Position numbers and translations under genes: made by a program. The notes under the pieces are model-generated. The model searched no databases and had not been told where the DNA came from. It saw only the letters and a program-made list of their open reading frames with translations. A DNA stretch of 64,000 bases from JAEZVV01 sp036652035 (GTDB lineage Bacteria > Pseudomonadota > Gammaproteobacteria > Burkholderiales > Burkholderiaceae_F), in assembly GCA_036652035.1 (NCBI GenBank), contig JAVVWR010000002.1:39252-103251 (forward strand). The letters are read 5' to 3'. Below, in pieces: positions 17,606-26,442 of the stretch. Numbering within the stretch: position 1 is the stretch's first letter; each line of letters starts with the position of its first letter.

Positions 17606-18727
17606 TTATTTTTTAGCCGCCGGTGCCGACGCGACCGTGCGCAGGGTCGATGCCATGAAATTGTCAAAGCCTTGCTCGGCCACACCAAACCAGCGGATCT
17701 GGTCGTCGCGGAACGCCTTCCAGGGGCCGTAGACCTTGGCGAACTTGGGGTTCTTGGCGGCGGTCTCTTCGTAGACCTCGTTGGCCGCCTTCCACGCCGC
17801 CTCGAGCACCGGGCGTGGCCATTGACGCAACTGCACGCCGCTGGCGATCAAGCGGCGCAGAGCGCCGGGGTTCTTGGCGTCGTACTTGGCCAGCATGATG
17901 ACGTTGGCATAGGCGCAGGCGGCCTCGAGAATTGCTTGGTACTCCTTGGGCAGCTTGGCGTAAGCGGCTTGGTTGACGAAGAGGTCGAGTTCGGGGCCGC
18001 CCTCCCAGAAGCCGGGGGTGTAGTAGTACTTGGCGACCTTGCCCAGGCCCAACTTTTCGTCGTCGTAGGGGCCAACCCACTCGGCCGCGTCGATCGTGCC
18101 CTTCTCCAGCGAAGGGTAGATATCGCCGCCGGCGATCTGCTGCGGCACCACGCCAAGCTTGGTCAGCACCGTGCCGGCAAAGCCGCCGATGCGCATCTTC
18201 AAGCCTTTCATGTCGGCAACGGTCTTGATCTCCTTGCGGAAGAAGCCCCCCATCTGCGCGCCAGTGTTGCCCGCTGGAAAAGCAATGATGTTGTAGTCCT
18301 TGAAGAACTCGGCCATCAATTGCTTGCCGCCGCCCTCGTACATCCAGGCGTTCTGCTGACGCGCGTTCATGCCAAAGGGCACGGCGCAGGCAAACGCAAA
18401 AGTCGGGTCCTTGCCGAAGTAGTAGTAGGGCGCGGTGTGTGCGCACTCGACCGTGCCGTTCTGCACCGCGTCAAGCGCTTGCAGACCGGGAACGATTTCA
18501 CCGGCGGCAAACACCTGAATCTGAAACTTGCCATTGGTGGCGGTAGCAACCGTCTTGGCAATCACGTCGGCCGCACCGAAGATCGTGTCGAGGCTCTTGG
18601 GAAAGCTCGAAGTCAGGCGCCACTTCACCTCGGGACCGCTTTGTGCCAGCGCCGGAGTGGCCAGGGTTGCGGCGGCAAGCCCGGCACCGGCCGTGCCGGC
18701 GTTCTTCAGGAAGCTACGACGTTGCAT
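17606..18727 (-). CDS. TRAP transporter solute-binding protein, TakP-like (DctP superfamily)
   Basis: Periplasmic receptor of a TRAP transporter, 373 residues. A Tat-type signal (MQRRSFLKNAG, then an Ala/Gly-rich core ending in ALAQS) occupies about 1-30. The mature protein begins VKWRLTSSFPKSLDTI and carries the family helix with the ligand-carboxylate Arg (KGLKMRIGGFAG) and WVGPYDDEKLG typical of the 2-oxoacid/mannitol/chloroaromatic receptor class. ATG at 18727 directly precedes the signal. No permease genes adjoin; the matching dctQM pair is about 10 kb away on the other strand. Confidence 0.93.
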   Translation of the reverse strand: MQRRSFLKNAGTAGAGLAAATLATPALAQSGPEVKWRLTSSFPKSLDTIFGAADVIAKTVATATNGKFQIQVFAAGEIVPGLQALDAVQNGTVECAHTAPYYYFGKDPTFAFACAVPFGMNARQQNAWMYEGGGKQLMAEFFKDYNIIAFPAGNTGAQMGGFFRKEIKTVADMKGLKMRIGGFAGTVLTKLGVVPQQIAGGDIYPSLEKGTIDAAEWVGPYDDEKLGLGKVAKYYYTPGFWEGGPELDLFVNQAAYAKLPKEYQAILEAACAYANVIMLAKYDAKNPGALRRLIASGVQLRQWPRPVLEAAWKAANEVYEETAAKNPKFAKVYGPWKAFRDDQIRWFGVAEQGFDNFMASTLRTVASAPAAKK

Positions 18728-18925
18728 GAATCTGTCTCCACTTTGCGTGAGGTATTGGACGGGCGCCGTCGGACAAGAGCGGATCACGGACGCCCTGGCT
18801 CCGCTGAAAAAGATTCTATCCTCGGGAAATCACCAACCAACGCAAAGCCATTCCATTTCTGCGCAACATTGGCGCGATTCGCACACCTGCGCACCAAACC
18901 GCCGATCGAGCCCCTTTTTTTGCGT

Positions 18926-18957
18926 AAAAAAAAGGCGCGTATTGAACGCGCCTTTTT
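18926..18957. terminator. bidirectional terminator between pmbA and dctP
   Basis: GGCGCG and CGCGCC arms around a 7-nt loop are flanked by A8 on the left and T5 on the right, so the hairpin can work in either direction. It serves pmbA on the minus strand. The rest of the 269-bp gap (18728-18996) shows nothing else. Confidence 0.85.
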
Positions 18958-18996
18958 CACTTCCCCGAATTCGCCCAGGCCAAGCCCGGATTTCGT

Positions 18997-20346
18997 TCAA
19001 CTTCCGCCGACGGTCATGCCTTCGACAATCACCGAGCCCGTGATCTTCGAACCGCGCTTGATCGTGTCAGCCCCCACCGCGGCGATATTCATGAACATCT
19101 CTTTCAGGTTGCCGGCAATCGTGATCTCTTCGACCGGGTAGGCGATCTCGCCGTTCTCGACCCAGAAACCGGTCACGCCGCGCGAGTAATCGCCCGTGAC
19201 GTAATTGACGCCCTGACCGATCAGCTCGGTCACGAGCAAGCCGGTGCCAAGCTTGGCCAGCATGGCGCGGAAATCGTCTTGCGCTTGCGTCAGCTTGGAG
19301 CGCAGTTCGAGGTTGTACGAACCGCCGGCATTACCGGTGCTCTTCATGCCGAGCTTGCGCGCCGAGTAGGTCGAGAGGAAATAGCCCTGCAAGACGCCAT
19401 CGGCGACCACGTCGCGCTCGTGGCCGCGAACGCCTTCCTCGTCGAAGGGGCTCGAGCCGCCAGCGCGCGCCACGTAAGGATCTTCGTGAATACTCAAGTG
19501 ATCGGCAAAGATCGGCTTGCCCAGCGCGTCGACCAGGAACGAGGCCTTGCGATAGAGCGAACCGCCGCTCGCGGCCTGGGTGAAATTGCCGATCAGACCG
19601 CAAGCCAAGGGCGCTTCAAACAGGACAGGGCACTGGCGAGTGCCGAGCTGGCGTGCCGACAAGCGAGCCAGTGCGCGGCGCGCGGCGTAATCGCCAATCG
19701 CCTCGGGCGAGGCGAGTTCGGCCGGCACGCGCGAGCTCGAATACCAGTCGTCGCGCTGCATGCCGCGGCGGTCGCGGGCGATCGGACTGACCGAAATCGA
19801 GTGGCGCGAATAGGGGTAGCCGGCGGCAAAACCGCGGCTGTTGGCCAGAACAAAGTGACCTGAGCTGGTGTAGACGTTGGCGCCTTCGGAGTTGACGATT
19901 TTCTTGCTCACGCCCCAAGCCGCGGCTTCGGCGCGGCTGGCGATGTCGATCGCCGTATCGGCATCGATCGCCCAGGGATGAAAAAGGTCGAGATCGCGCG
20001 GCGCGGTCTCAAGCGTGTCAGCGTCGGGCAGACCGGCCGCTTCGTCCTCGGCGGTAAAGCGCGCGATATTCCACGCCGCCGCCACCGATTCGCGCACCGC
20101 CTGCTCGGAGAAGTCCGAGGTCGAGGCATGGCCGCGGCGCTGGCCGATGTACACGGTCACGCCCAGGCCCTTGTCGCGGGTGTGCTCAATGGTCTCGACG
20201 TCCTTCTTGCGCACCGTGACCGACAGCCCGGTGGATTCACTGACCTCGGCGACGGCGTCGGTGGCGCCCAGCGCGCGCGCGTGAGCCAGGGCTTGTTGCG
20301 CCAATTCGTGCAGGCGCTGATCGGAGACGGCAAAGAGTGAGCTCAT
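18997..20346 (-). CDS. pmbA: metalloprotease-related protein PmbA/TldE
   Basis: Partner of TldD in a heterodimeric zinc protease that processes small peptides (microcin precursors, unfolded peptides). PmbA/TldE itself lacks the metal-ligand HExxxH motif, and none is seen here. 449 residues from ATG 20346. Typical segments are GATDAVAEVSESTGLSVTVR, GNAGGSYNLEL, and the C-terminal NGEIAYPVEEITIAGNL and GSKITGSVIVEGMTVGG. Divergent from darP; the starts are under 50 bp apart, a pair conserved in beta- and gammaproteobacteria. Confidence 0.96.
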   Translation of the reverse strand: MSSLFAVSDQRLHELAQQALAHARALGATDAVAEVSESTGLSVTVRKKDVETIEHTRDKGLGVTVYIGQRRGHASTSDFSEQAVRESVAAAWNIARFTAEDEAAGLPDADTLETAPRDLDLFHPWAIDADTAIDIASRAEAAAWGVSKKIVNSEGANVYTSSGHFVLANSRGFAAGYPYSRHSISVSPIARDRRGMQRDDWYSSSRVPAELASPEAIGDYAARRALARLSARQLGTRQCPVLFEAPLACGLIGNFTQAASGGSLYRKASFLVDALGKPIFADHLSIHEDPYVARAGGSSPFDEEGVRGHERDVVADGVLQGYFLSTYSARKLGMKSTGNAGGSYNLELRSKLTQAQDDFRAMLAKLGTGLLVTELIGQGVNYVTGDYSRGVTGFWVENGEIAYPVEEITIAGNLKEMFMNIAAVGADTIKRGSKITGSVIVEGMTVGGS

Positions 20347-20392
20347 GCGGGGTCGGTACTCGCTAAGGTGGCCAAGTATCATACCGGCCATG

Positions 20393-20968
20393 ATGGATCC
20401 CACCGACAAGCAAACCGACGACGGCGACGACGACATTCCCCAGTGGCGTGGTCCGAGCAAAAGCCAGCGCAAACGCGATATGCACGCGCTGCAAGACCTC
20501 GGCCGCCAGCTCTCCGAGCTGCGCCCGGACCAGCTCGCCAAGATTGACCTGCCCGACGACTTGCGCGCGACGCTGCTTGAAACCAAGCGGATCAAGGCAC
20601 ACGAGGCGCGCCGCCGCCACCTTCAGCTGATCGGCAAGCAGATGCGCGTGCTCGACGCCGACGCCGTGCGCGCCGCGCTCGGCCGCGCCAGCGGCGACAG
20701 CAAGGCCGCGGTCCTGGTGATGCACCGGGCCGAAGCGATCCGCAACCGCCTGCTCGAAGACGACGCCGCGCTGACCGACTTCGTTGCGCAGTTTCCCGCC
20801 ACCGACGTCAAAGAGCTGCGCACCCTGATCCGCAGCGCCCGCCGCGAACGCGATGCAGCCAAACCGCCCAAGACCTCGCGCGAGATCTACCGTTTCGTGC
20901 ATGCGTTGCTGGCCCCGCCCGAGTCGCTGCTCAAGAAAGACGATGAAGACCAAGACGATGAAGGCTGA
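20393..20968 (+). CDS. darP: dual-action ribosomal maturation protein DarP (YjgA, DUF615)
   Basis: Helps late 50S ribosomal subunit assembly. 191 residues, highly charged, with an acidic N-terminus, the family start SKSQRKRDMHALQDLG, and LPDDLRATLLETKRI. ATG at 20393 or 20390. The C-terminal acidic run (KKDDEDQDDEG) overlaps the start region of mog. Confidence 0.93.
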   Translation: MDPTDKQTDDGDDDIPQWRGPSKSQRKRDMHALQDLGRQLSELRPDQLAKIDLPDDLRATLLETKRIKAHEARRRHLQLIGKQMRVLDADAVRAALGRASGDSKAAVLVMHRAEAIRNRLLEDDAALTDFVAQFPATDVKELRTLIRSARRERDAAKPPKTSREIYRFVHALLAPPESLLKKDDEDQDDEG

Positions 20969-21572
20969 ACGTTCGCACCCCGATGAGCTGATCCTCGGGC
21001 TGATTTCGATTTCCGACCGCGCCTCGCAAGGGGTTTATCAGGACCAAGGAATTCCCGCCCTCGAAGCCTGGTTCGGCAAGGCCTTGAGTTCGCCCTTCCA
21101 GATCCACTCGCGCCTGATCGCCGACGAGCGCGAGCTGGTTGAGGCGGCGATCGTCGAACTGGTCGATGAAGTCGGTTGTGACCTTGTGCTCACCACCGGC
21201 GGCACCGGGCCGTCGCGGCGCGACGTCACGCCGGAAGCGACGCTGGCCGTGGCCACCCGCGAGATGCCCGGCTTTGGCGAGCAGATGCGCCGCATCTCAT
21301 TGAGCTTTGTGCCCACCGCGATCCTCTCGCGCCAGGTCGGCGCGCTGCGAGAGATCGAAGGTCACGCCGCGCTCATCATCAACCTGCCCGGCCAGCCCAA
21401 GGCGATCGCCGAAACGCTCGAAGGCCTCAAGGACGCCGAAGGCAAGCCCCTCGTTCCCGGCATCTTCGCGGCCGTGCCTTATTGCATCGACCTCATCGGC
21501 GGCCCCTACATCGAGACCCACGACTCGGTGAGCAAGGCCTTCCGCCCCAAGAACGCGATCCGCGCCAAGTGA
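20958..21572 (+). CDS. mog: molybdopterin adenylyltransferase
   Basis: Adenylylates molybdopterin ahead of molybdate insertion. 204 residues from ATG 20958 (ATG 20943 is possible). Family motifs: ISISDRASQGVYQDQGIPAL at the N-terminus, the MPT-binding TTGGTGPSRRDVTPEAT, and LINLPGQPKAIAE near the C-terminus. It overlaps the end of darP and its own stop overlaps the next start (TGATG), so the three genes are likely co-transcribed. Confidence 0.95.
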   Translation: MKAERSHPDELILGLISISDRASQGVYQDQGIPALEAWFGKALSSPFQIHSRLIADERELVEAAIVELVDEVGCDLVLTTGGTGPSRRDVTPEATLAVATREMPGFGEQMRRISLSFVPTAILSRQVGALREIEGHAALIINLPGQPKAIAETLEGLKDAEGKPLVPGIFAAVPYCIDLIGGPYIETHDSVSKAFRPKNAIRAK

Positions 21573-22243
21573 TGACTGAACGACTCGACACCGTCGAACT
21601 CCAGCCGCAAAGCACCGAGCCCACCGCCGCCGTGATCTGGCTGCACGGCCTGGGCGCCGACGGCAACGACTTCGTTCCCATCGTGCAGGAACTGGCCCGC
21701 TTCGGCATTCCGCCGATCCGTTTCATATTCCCGCACGCGCCGCAGATTCCGGTGACGATCAACGCCGGCTATGTGATGCGGGCCTGGTACGACATCCTTG
21801 GCGTGGACCTGGTGCGGCGCGAAGACGAGGGGGGAATCCGCCGCTCGCACAGCCAAATCGAGCAGTTGATCGAGCGCGAAGTGGCGGCGGGCATTCCGCG
21901 CTCGCGCATCGTTCTGGCCGGCTTCTCGCAGGGCGGAGCGATCACGCTGCACACCGGGCTGCGCCAGGCCGAGCCGCTCGCCGGTTTGATGGCGCTCTCG
22001 ACCTACCTGCCACTGGCCGATTTGTTCGCGGCCGAACGCCACACCGCCACCCACGCAACACCGGTTTTCATGGCGCATGGCAGCGCCGACCCGATCGTGC
22101 CGATGGCCCGCGGACTGGCTTCGCGCGACGCCTTGATCGCGCTGGACCATCCGGTCGAGTGGCACGAGTACCCGATGGAGCACTCGGTATGCGAGCAAGA
22201 GGTGGCCGACATCGCGGCGTTTCTCAAGCGAGTGCTCGGCTAG
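21572..22243 (+). CDS. carboxylesterase/phospholipase, alpha/beta hydrolase
   Basis: Serine hydrolase of 223 residues in the phospholipase/carboxylesterase (acyl-protein-thioesterase-like) family. Visible are the oxyanion segment WLHGLGADGNDF, nucleophile elbow GFSQGGA, the Asp in GSADPIVP and the His in YPMEHSVC. No signal peptide. Start ATG overlaps the mog stop; a bidirectional terminator follows. The natural ester is unknown. Confidence 0.93.
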   Translation: MTERLDTVELQPQSTEPTAAVIWLHGLGADGNDFVPIVQELARFGIPPIRFIFPHAPQIPVTINAGYVMRAWYDILGVDLVRREDEGGIRRSHSQIEQLIEREVAAGIPRSRIVLAGFSQGGAITLHTGLRQAEPLAGLMALSTYLPLADLFAAERHTATHATPVFMAHGSADPIVPMARGLASRDALIALDHPVEWHEYPMEHSVCEQEVADIAAFLKRVLG

Positions 22244-22262
22244 TCCGGTCACTCTCGCAGAC

Positions 22263-22292
22263 AAAAGGGCTCGCCACTGGCGAGCCCTTTTT
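22263..22292. terminator. bidirectional terminator between esterase and flavoprotein genes
   Basis: AAAAGGGCTCGCC and GGCGAGCCCTTTT form a perfect stem with an ACT loop between two convergent genes. Confidence 0.9.
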
Positions 22293-22320
22293 ACTTTGGT
22301 GCCTCAGACCGGCGAGGCGG

Positions 22321-22896
22321 CTACTTGGCTTTCCCCCAACGCAGCGCCGTCCGTGCGATTCGCTCGCCGAACCGACGCGCGGTTTCAAGGTCGCCCGGCA
22401 AAGGCCCTTCTTCCGGACTTGAGTCCGACGGCGACTGCGCCATTGCGCCCGCCGAAGAGCCCAGGTAGTTAAGGTCGTTGCGCGTGGCCGCCTTGCTGTT
22501 CGATGGCAGCATGCCGGTGCCAACCCAGACCATCGAGTGCTGCATTGCCAATGTGAAGAAGTAGTGCAGCGTCGAATGCTTGTCGCCGTTGATACTCGCC
22601 GAGTTGGTAAAGCCGGCGGCGATCTTGTCCTTCCACTGCTGCGAGAACCAGGCCTTGGAGCTGGCGTCGGCGAACTTCTTGAACTGCCACGACGCGCCGC
22701 CCATGTAGGTGGGTGAGCCAAACACGATGGCGTCAGCCGCCGCCAGCTGCTCCCAGCCATCCGCTGTCAGCTCGCCGTTGGCGTCGATCGCGAGCAAGGC
22801 CGCGGCGGCATGCGCGGCGGCGCCGGCATGAACCGCTTCGGCCTGTTTTCTGGTGTGGCCGTAGCCGCTGTGATAAACGATGACGATTTGAGTCAC
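22321..22896 (-). CDS. flavodoxin-fold NAD(P)H:quinone/FMN reductase (WrbA-like)
   Basis: FMN-binding flavodoxin-fold oxidoreductase of 191 residues. FMN phosphate loop HSGYGHTRKQAEAV near the N-terminus, isoalloxazine loop GSPTYMGGASWQFK at about 80, and the NDLNYLGSS segment. GTG at 22896 with GAGGGA upstream fits the family start better than the longer frame. It sits downstream of doxX and pirin on the same strand, so a shared redox-stress role is plausible. Confidence 0.88.
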   Translation of the reverse strand: MTQIVIVYHSGYGHTRKQAEAVHAGAAAHAAAALLAIDANGELTADGWEQLAAADAIVFGSPTYMGGASWQFKKFADASSKAWFSQQWKDKIAAGFTNSASINGDKHSTLHYFFTLAMQHSMVWVGTGMLPSNSKAATRNDLNYLGSSAGAMAQSPSDSSPEEGPLPGDLETARRFGERIARTALRWGKAK

Positions 22897-22939
22897 TTTG
22901 ATTTTCCCTCTCAATACGCGGCGTGCTGCCGCTTTCAAT

Positions 22940-23368
22940 TTAGTTGTAGCGCCAGCTGCCGCGTCGCCCGCGCGCATCCAAGCTCCAAGCCCCGGCGCCT
23001 TGGGCCACCACCATCAGCAGCCCGCCAGTGACCGCGATGTTCTTCATGAACATCAGCATCTGAAGGGTCTGCGAGTCGGCCGGCAAAACCCAGAAGTTGT
23101 GAAAGATGAAACTCGCAACCAGGGTGAAGATCGCCAGCGCCAGCGCGGCGGCTCGGGTTTTGAAGCCAACGATCAAGGCCAACCCGGCACCGATCTCAAG
23201 CACGATCGCCGCCGCTGCCAATGCGCTCGCCAGCGGCAAGCCTTGGGTGGCGATGTAGCCGGCAGTGCCGGCAAAGTCGCCAATCTTGGCGACGCCAGCA
23301 AAGATAAACATGAGCGCCAATAAAAGTCGTCCGACCAGGGCAATCAAGGATTGAGCAACGTGATTCAT
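22940..23368 (-). CDS. DoxX family membrane protein
   Basis: Small inner-membrane protein of 142 residues with four hydrophobic segments (about 7-27, 47-67, 73-93, 108-127). The family features GRLLLALMFIFAGVAKI and LEIGAGLALIVGFKTR are present. Often found beside pirin and quinone-reductase genes, as here; a role in quinone or redox homeostasis is inferred. The pirin stop is about 30 bases upstream, so they are likely one operon. Confidence 0.88.
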   Translation of the reverse strand: MNHVAQSLIALVGRLLLALMFIFAGVAKIGDFAGTAGYIATQGLPLASALAAAAIVLEIGAGLALIVGFKTRAAALALAIFTLVASFIFHNFWVLPADSQTLQMLMFMKNIAVTGGLLMVVAQGAGAWSLDARGRRGSWRYN

Positions 23369-23398
23369 GGACGTCTCCCAGCTCGTTGAATTCGGCCG

Positions 23399-24252
23399 TC
23401 AAGGCAAATCGAACAGCAGCACTTCGGCGCCCGAACCGGCTCCCACCCGGATCTGCGATTCGTCTTCCAGACGGGCGCCGTCGCCCGCCTTCATGCCTTG
23501 CCCGTTGACGCTCAACTCGCCGCGGGCGAGAAAGACGTAGGCGNNNNNNNNNNNNNNNNNNNNNNNNNNNNNNNNNNNNNNNNNNNNNNNNNNNNNNNNN
23601 NNNNNNNNNNNNNNNNNNNNNNNNNNNNNNNNNNNNNNNNNNNCTTCATGCCTTGCCCGTTGACGCTCAACTCGCCGCGGGCGAGAAAGACGTAGGCGCG
23701 GCGCCCCGGCGCGAGTGCAAGCTCGGCAGATTCAGACCCGTCAAAGAGCCCGGCGTAGATCCGCGCGTCCTGGTGAATCCGGACCGAACCGGCTGCTCCG
23801 TCGGGCGAGGCGATCAAGCGCAGCTGCCCGCGTTTGTCCGCCTCCGAAAAGGTTTTTTCTTCGTAGCCCGGGCTCAGGCCGCGGCGATCGGGCTCGATCC
23901 AGATCTGCAAAAAATGCGTCGGCAAATCGGTGGCGTGATTGAACTCCGAGTGACGCACGCCCGTACCCGCGCTCATGCGCTGCACATTCCCCGGCCGGAT
24001 CACCGAGCCATTGCCCAGGCTGTCGCGGTGCGCCAGTTCACCCGACAACACATAGCTGATGATTTCCATATCACTGTGGCCGTGGGTGCCGAAGCCCGCA
24101 CCCGCGGCTACGGTGTCGTCATTGATCACACGCAGCGGCCCCAAACCCATGTGCAGCGGGTCGTAGTAATCGGCAAACGAAAAGCTGTGATGCGTCTTGA
24201 GCCAGCCGTGGTTGAAGTAACCGCGGTCGGCAGCGTGCCGGATCGTGATCAT
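23399..24252 (-). CDS. pirin family protein (YhhW-like), interrupted only by an assembly gap
   Basis: Bicupin with possible quercetin 2,3-dioxygenase activity. Metal-site residues lie in THGHSDMEII and the Glu/His of GTGVRHSEFN; the N-terminus GYFNHGWLKTHHSFSFADYY is typical. The reading frame looks broken by 100 Ns (23544-23643). The 55 bases on each side are identical, and removing the Ns plus one copy gives an uninterrupted 232-residue protein ending EVLLFDLP, close to the 231 residues of E. coli YhhW. Divergent from the LysR gene. Confidence 0.92.
23489..23698. other. false scaffold gap: 55-bp duplicated contig ends around 100 Ns
   Basis: Bases 23489-23543 and 23644-23698 are identical, with Ns at 23544-23643. 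This is an unmerged overlap of two contigs, the size expected for a k-mer of 55. Collapsing it restores the pirin frame exactly. Confidence 0.95.
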
Positions 24253-24385
24253 CGAAGCTCTCCCGATAAGCGCCAGGGTGAACGATGAATTGGATTGAGT
24301 GCTCCACCTCAACGTTGTGCCCTGTATGAGACGGCATTTTCCATGGGCATGACCGGGTTAGCATCGACTGTTTCCTGACGCTTGC

Positions 24386-24402
24386 ATTCAATTATTTTGA
24401 AT
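24386..24402. promoter_or_regulatory. inverted repeat, candidate LysR operator
   Basis: ATTCAA-N5-TTGAAT is a perfect dyad ending two bases before the lysR ATG at 24405, in the 152-bp divergent region with pirin. It occupies the place where a Shine-Dalgarno would be, and none is visible. It may be the autoregulatory LTTR site. Confidence 0.45.
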
Positions 24403-24404
24403 TC

Positions 24405-25319
24405 ATGAACCGCGCGCTGACCCTCGACGCTCTAATCCTGATCGACACCATCGCCCGCCGCGGCAGCTTTGCCGCGGCCGCCGACGAGTTGGGCCGAGTC
24501 CCGTCGGCGGTGACGTATTCCGTGCGCCGGCTCGAGGACGGACTCGACGTTCTGCTCTTCGATCGTCGCGGCCGCGGCGCACGCCTGACTCCGGCCGGCG
24601 AAGAGCTGCTGCGGGAAGGCCGGCAATTGCTCGCGGCCACCGAGGAACTCACGCGCCGCGTGCGTCACGTGGCCGCCGGCTGGGAGCCGGAGCTTCGAAT
24701 CGCGCTCGACACCATCATCCCGTTCGAAACCCTGCTCGTCCCTCTGGCCGAGTTTGCGGCGGTCGCGCCAACTCGAATCAAACTCAGCCACGAGGTTCTG
24801 GGAGGGACCTGGGATGCTCTGATCTCGGGCCGGGCCGATCTGGCCGTGGGCGCTTCGCAAGAACGCCCCGAGCCGGGGCGCCATGGCGCCGGGCTCAAGC
24901 TCGCCGAACTGTGTCGGATCAACTTCGTGTTTGCGCTTGCCCCTGGGCACTCTTTGGCGGCGACCGGCGAACCGCTCGCCGAATCTGAACTCAAGCGGCA
25001 TCGGCAAATCGTGGTGGCCGACAGTTCACAGCGGCTCGCCCCGCGAGCGACCGGGTTGACCGGTTCAGAAACGCTGATCGTGCCCTCGATGGCGGCCAAG
25101 ATCGCCGCCCAGAAGGCCGGGCTGGGTGTGGGATTTTTGCCCGAGCACGGAATCCGGGCCGAACTGGCCTCGGGTGCCCTGGTGACTCGCGAAACAGAAG
25201 CCGGCAAACCCGACGGGCTGCTCCAGCTTGCCTGGCGTGCCAGTCACCGTGGCCGCGCGCTCGACTGGTGGATCGAGCGCCTCAGCTCATCCGAGTGGCG
25301 CACGGCCTTAACGGCGTGA
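24405..25319 (+). CDS. LysR-type transcriptional regulator
   Basis: 304 residues. The N-terminal winged helix-turn-helix covers about 6-65 (LDALILIDTIARRGSFAAAA, then VPSAVTYSVRRLE); the co-inducer-binding domain follows from about 90. Divergently placed from pirin-doxX-flavoprotein, the arrangement of a local regulator. The inducer is unknown; a redox signal or quinone would fit the neighbours. Confidence 0.93.
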   Translation: MNRALTLDALILIDTIARRGSFAAAADELGRVPSAVTYSVRRLEDGLDVLLFDRRGRGARLTPAGEELLREGRQLLAATEELTRRVRHVAAGWEPELRIALDTIIPFETLLVPLAEFAAVAPTRIKLSHEVLGGTWDALISGRADLAVGASQERPEPGRHGAGLKLAELCRINFVFALAPGHSLAATGEPLAESELKRHRQIVVADSSQRLAPRATGLTGSETLIVPSMAAKIAAQKAGLGVGFLPEHGIRAELASGALVTRETEAGKPDGLLQLAWRASHRGRALDWWIERLSSSEWRTALTA

Positions 25320-25487
25320 GCTTGGCAGGCGCCGCGCTCGCGGGGAGGCGGACAGAATCCGCCGCTTTCGGTTTGAGCCAATTCATCGCATCGGGTGTGA
25401 TCCCACCAGCCCGGTTGGCCCGATGCCCTGACCGCAGGCAATGTTCGCGTAGCCGACGCCGCCAGGATTTCAGCGCAGCACGGCAAA

Positions 25488-26369
25488 ATGACGTCAATGT
25501 CGACCCCTTCCCTCTACCGCGGGCGATTTGCCCCCTCGCCCACCGGCGCGCTGCACGCCGGTTCGCTGGTCGCCGCCCTGGCCAGTTGGCTCGATGCGCG
25601 CGCCCATCAAGGCGTTTGGTTGGTTCGCATCGAAGACATTGATCCGCCACGCGAAGTGGCGGGAGCCAGCCGCGACATTCTCGCCACCCTCGGCCGCTTC
25701 GGCCTCGAATCCGACGAGCCAGTGATATTTCAGAGCGCCCGCGGCGCGACCTACCAGGACCGGCTGGAGCAATTGATCGTCGCCGGCGCGGTCTATGGCT
25801 GCGCGTGTTCGCGCCGTGAAATCGAGCTTGAGTGCGCGCGGCAGAGACTGGCTCTCGGCGTCTACCCCGGCACCTGCCGTGCCGGCACCCGCGGGCGCGC
25901 GGTACGTGCCTTGCGGCTGCGCGTCCCAGCGACAAGCATCGGTTTTGAGGATCGCGCGATCGGCCTGTATTCGCAGTCGCTGGCGTGTGAGGTGGGCGAC
26001 ATCGTGGTGCGTCGAGCCGATGGTCTGTGGGCTTATCAACTGGCGGTGGTGGCCGATGACGCCGAGCAAGGCATCACGCACGTGGTGCGGGGCGCTGACC
26101 TGCTCGACAACACGCCGCGGCAGATCCATTTGCAGCGGGCGCTGGGGGTGGCAACGCCGAGGTATCTGCATGTTCCCGTGCTCACCAACGAGCGGGGCGA
26201 AAAGCTCTCGAAACAGACCGGTGCCCGCGCGATCGATACTGGCAACATCCTCGGCGAGCTCGAGCGCGCCTGGCTTCACCTGGGATTCGATCCCTTGGGC
26301 GCGGATAGACCGGCTGCGTTCTACGAGCGAGCCACGGAACTCTGGCGCGAACGCTTTGGCGGAACCTGA
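25488..26369 (+). CDS. gluQ: tRNA glutamyl-Q(34) synthetase
   Basis: Glutamyl-Q-tRNA(Asp) synthetase, a truncated GluRS paralogue that glutamylates queuosine at position 34 of tRNA(Asp). 293 residues, lacking the anticodon-binding domain. The HIGH-like motif is SPTGALHAGSL, the KMSKS-like motif GEKLSKQ, and a zinc site is suggested by CACSR and YPGTC. ATG at 25488 or 25497. Queuosine synthesis (queC) occurs 16 kb away in this window. The 168 bp upstream hold no recognised feature. Confidence 0.94.
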   Translation: MTSMSTPSLYRGRFAPSPTGALHAGSLVAALASWLDARAHQGVWLVRIEDIDPPREVAGASRDILATLGRFGLESDEPVIFQSARGATYQDRLEQLIVAGAVYGCACSRREIELECARQRLALGVYPGTCRAGTRGRAVRALRLRVPATSIGFEDRAIGLYSQSLACEVGDIVVRRADGLWAYQLAVVADDAEQGITHVVRGADLLDNTPRQIHLQRALGVATPRYLHVPVLTNERGEKLSKQTGARAIDTGNILGELERAWLHLGFDPLGADRPAAFYERATELWRERFGGT

Positions 26370-26442
26370 GCCCCCAAACACATCGGGCCGCAAAGCGGCC
26401 CGATACTGACTGCAGTCACGGCCTTGACACCGGCCGTCAGTC

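Noticed and set aside
23544..23643. N run as a real unknown sequence
   Set aside because: Flanked by identical 55 bp; collapse restores the pirin frame.
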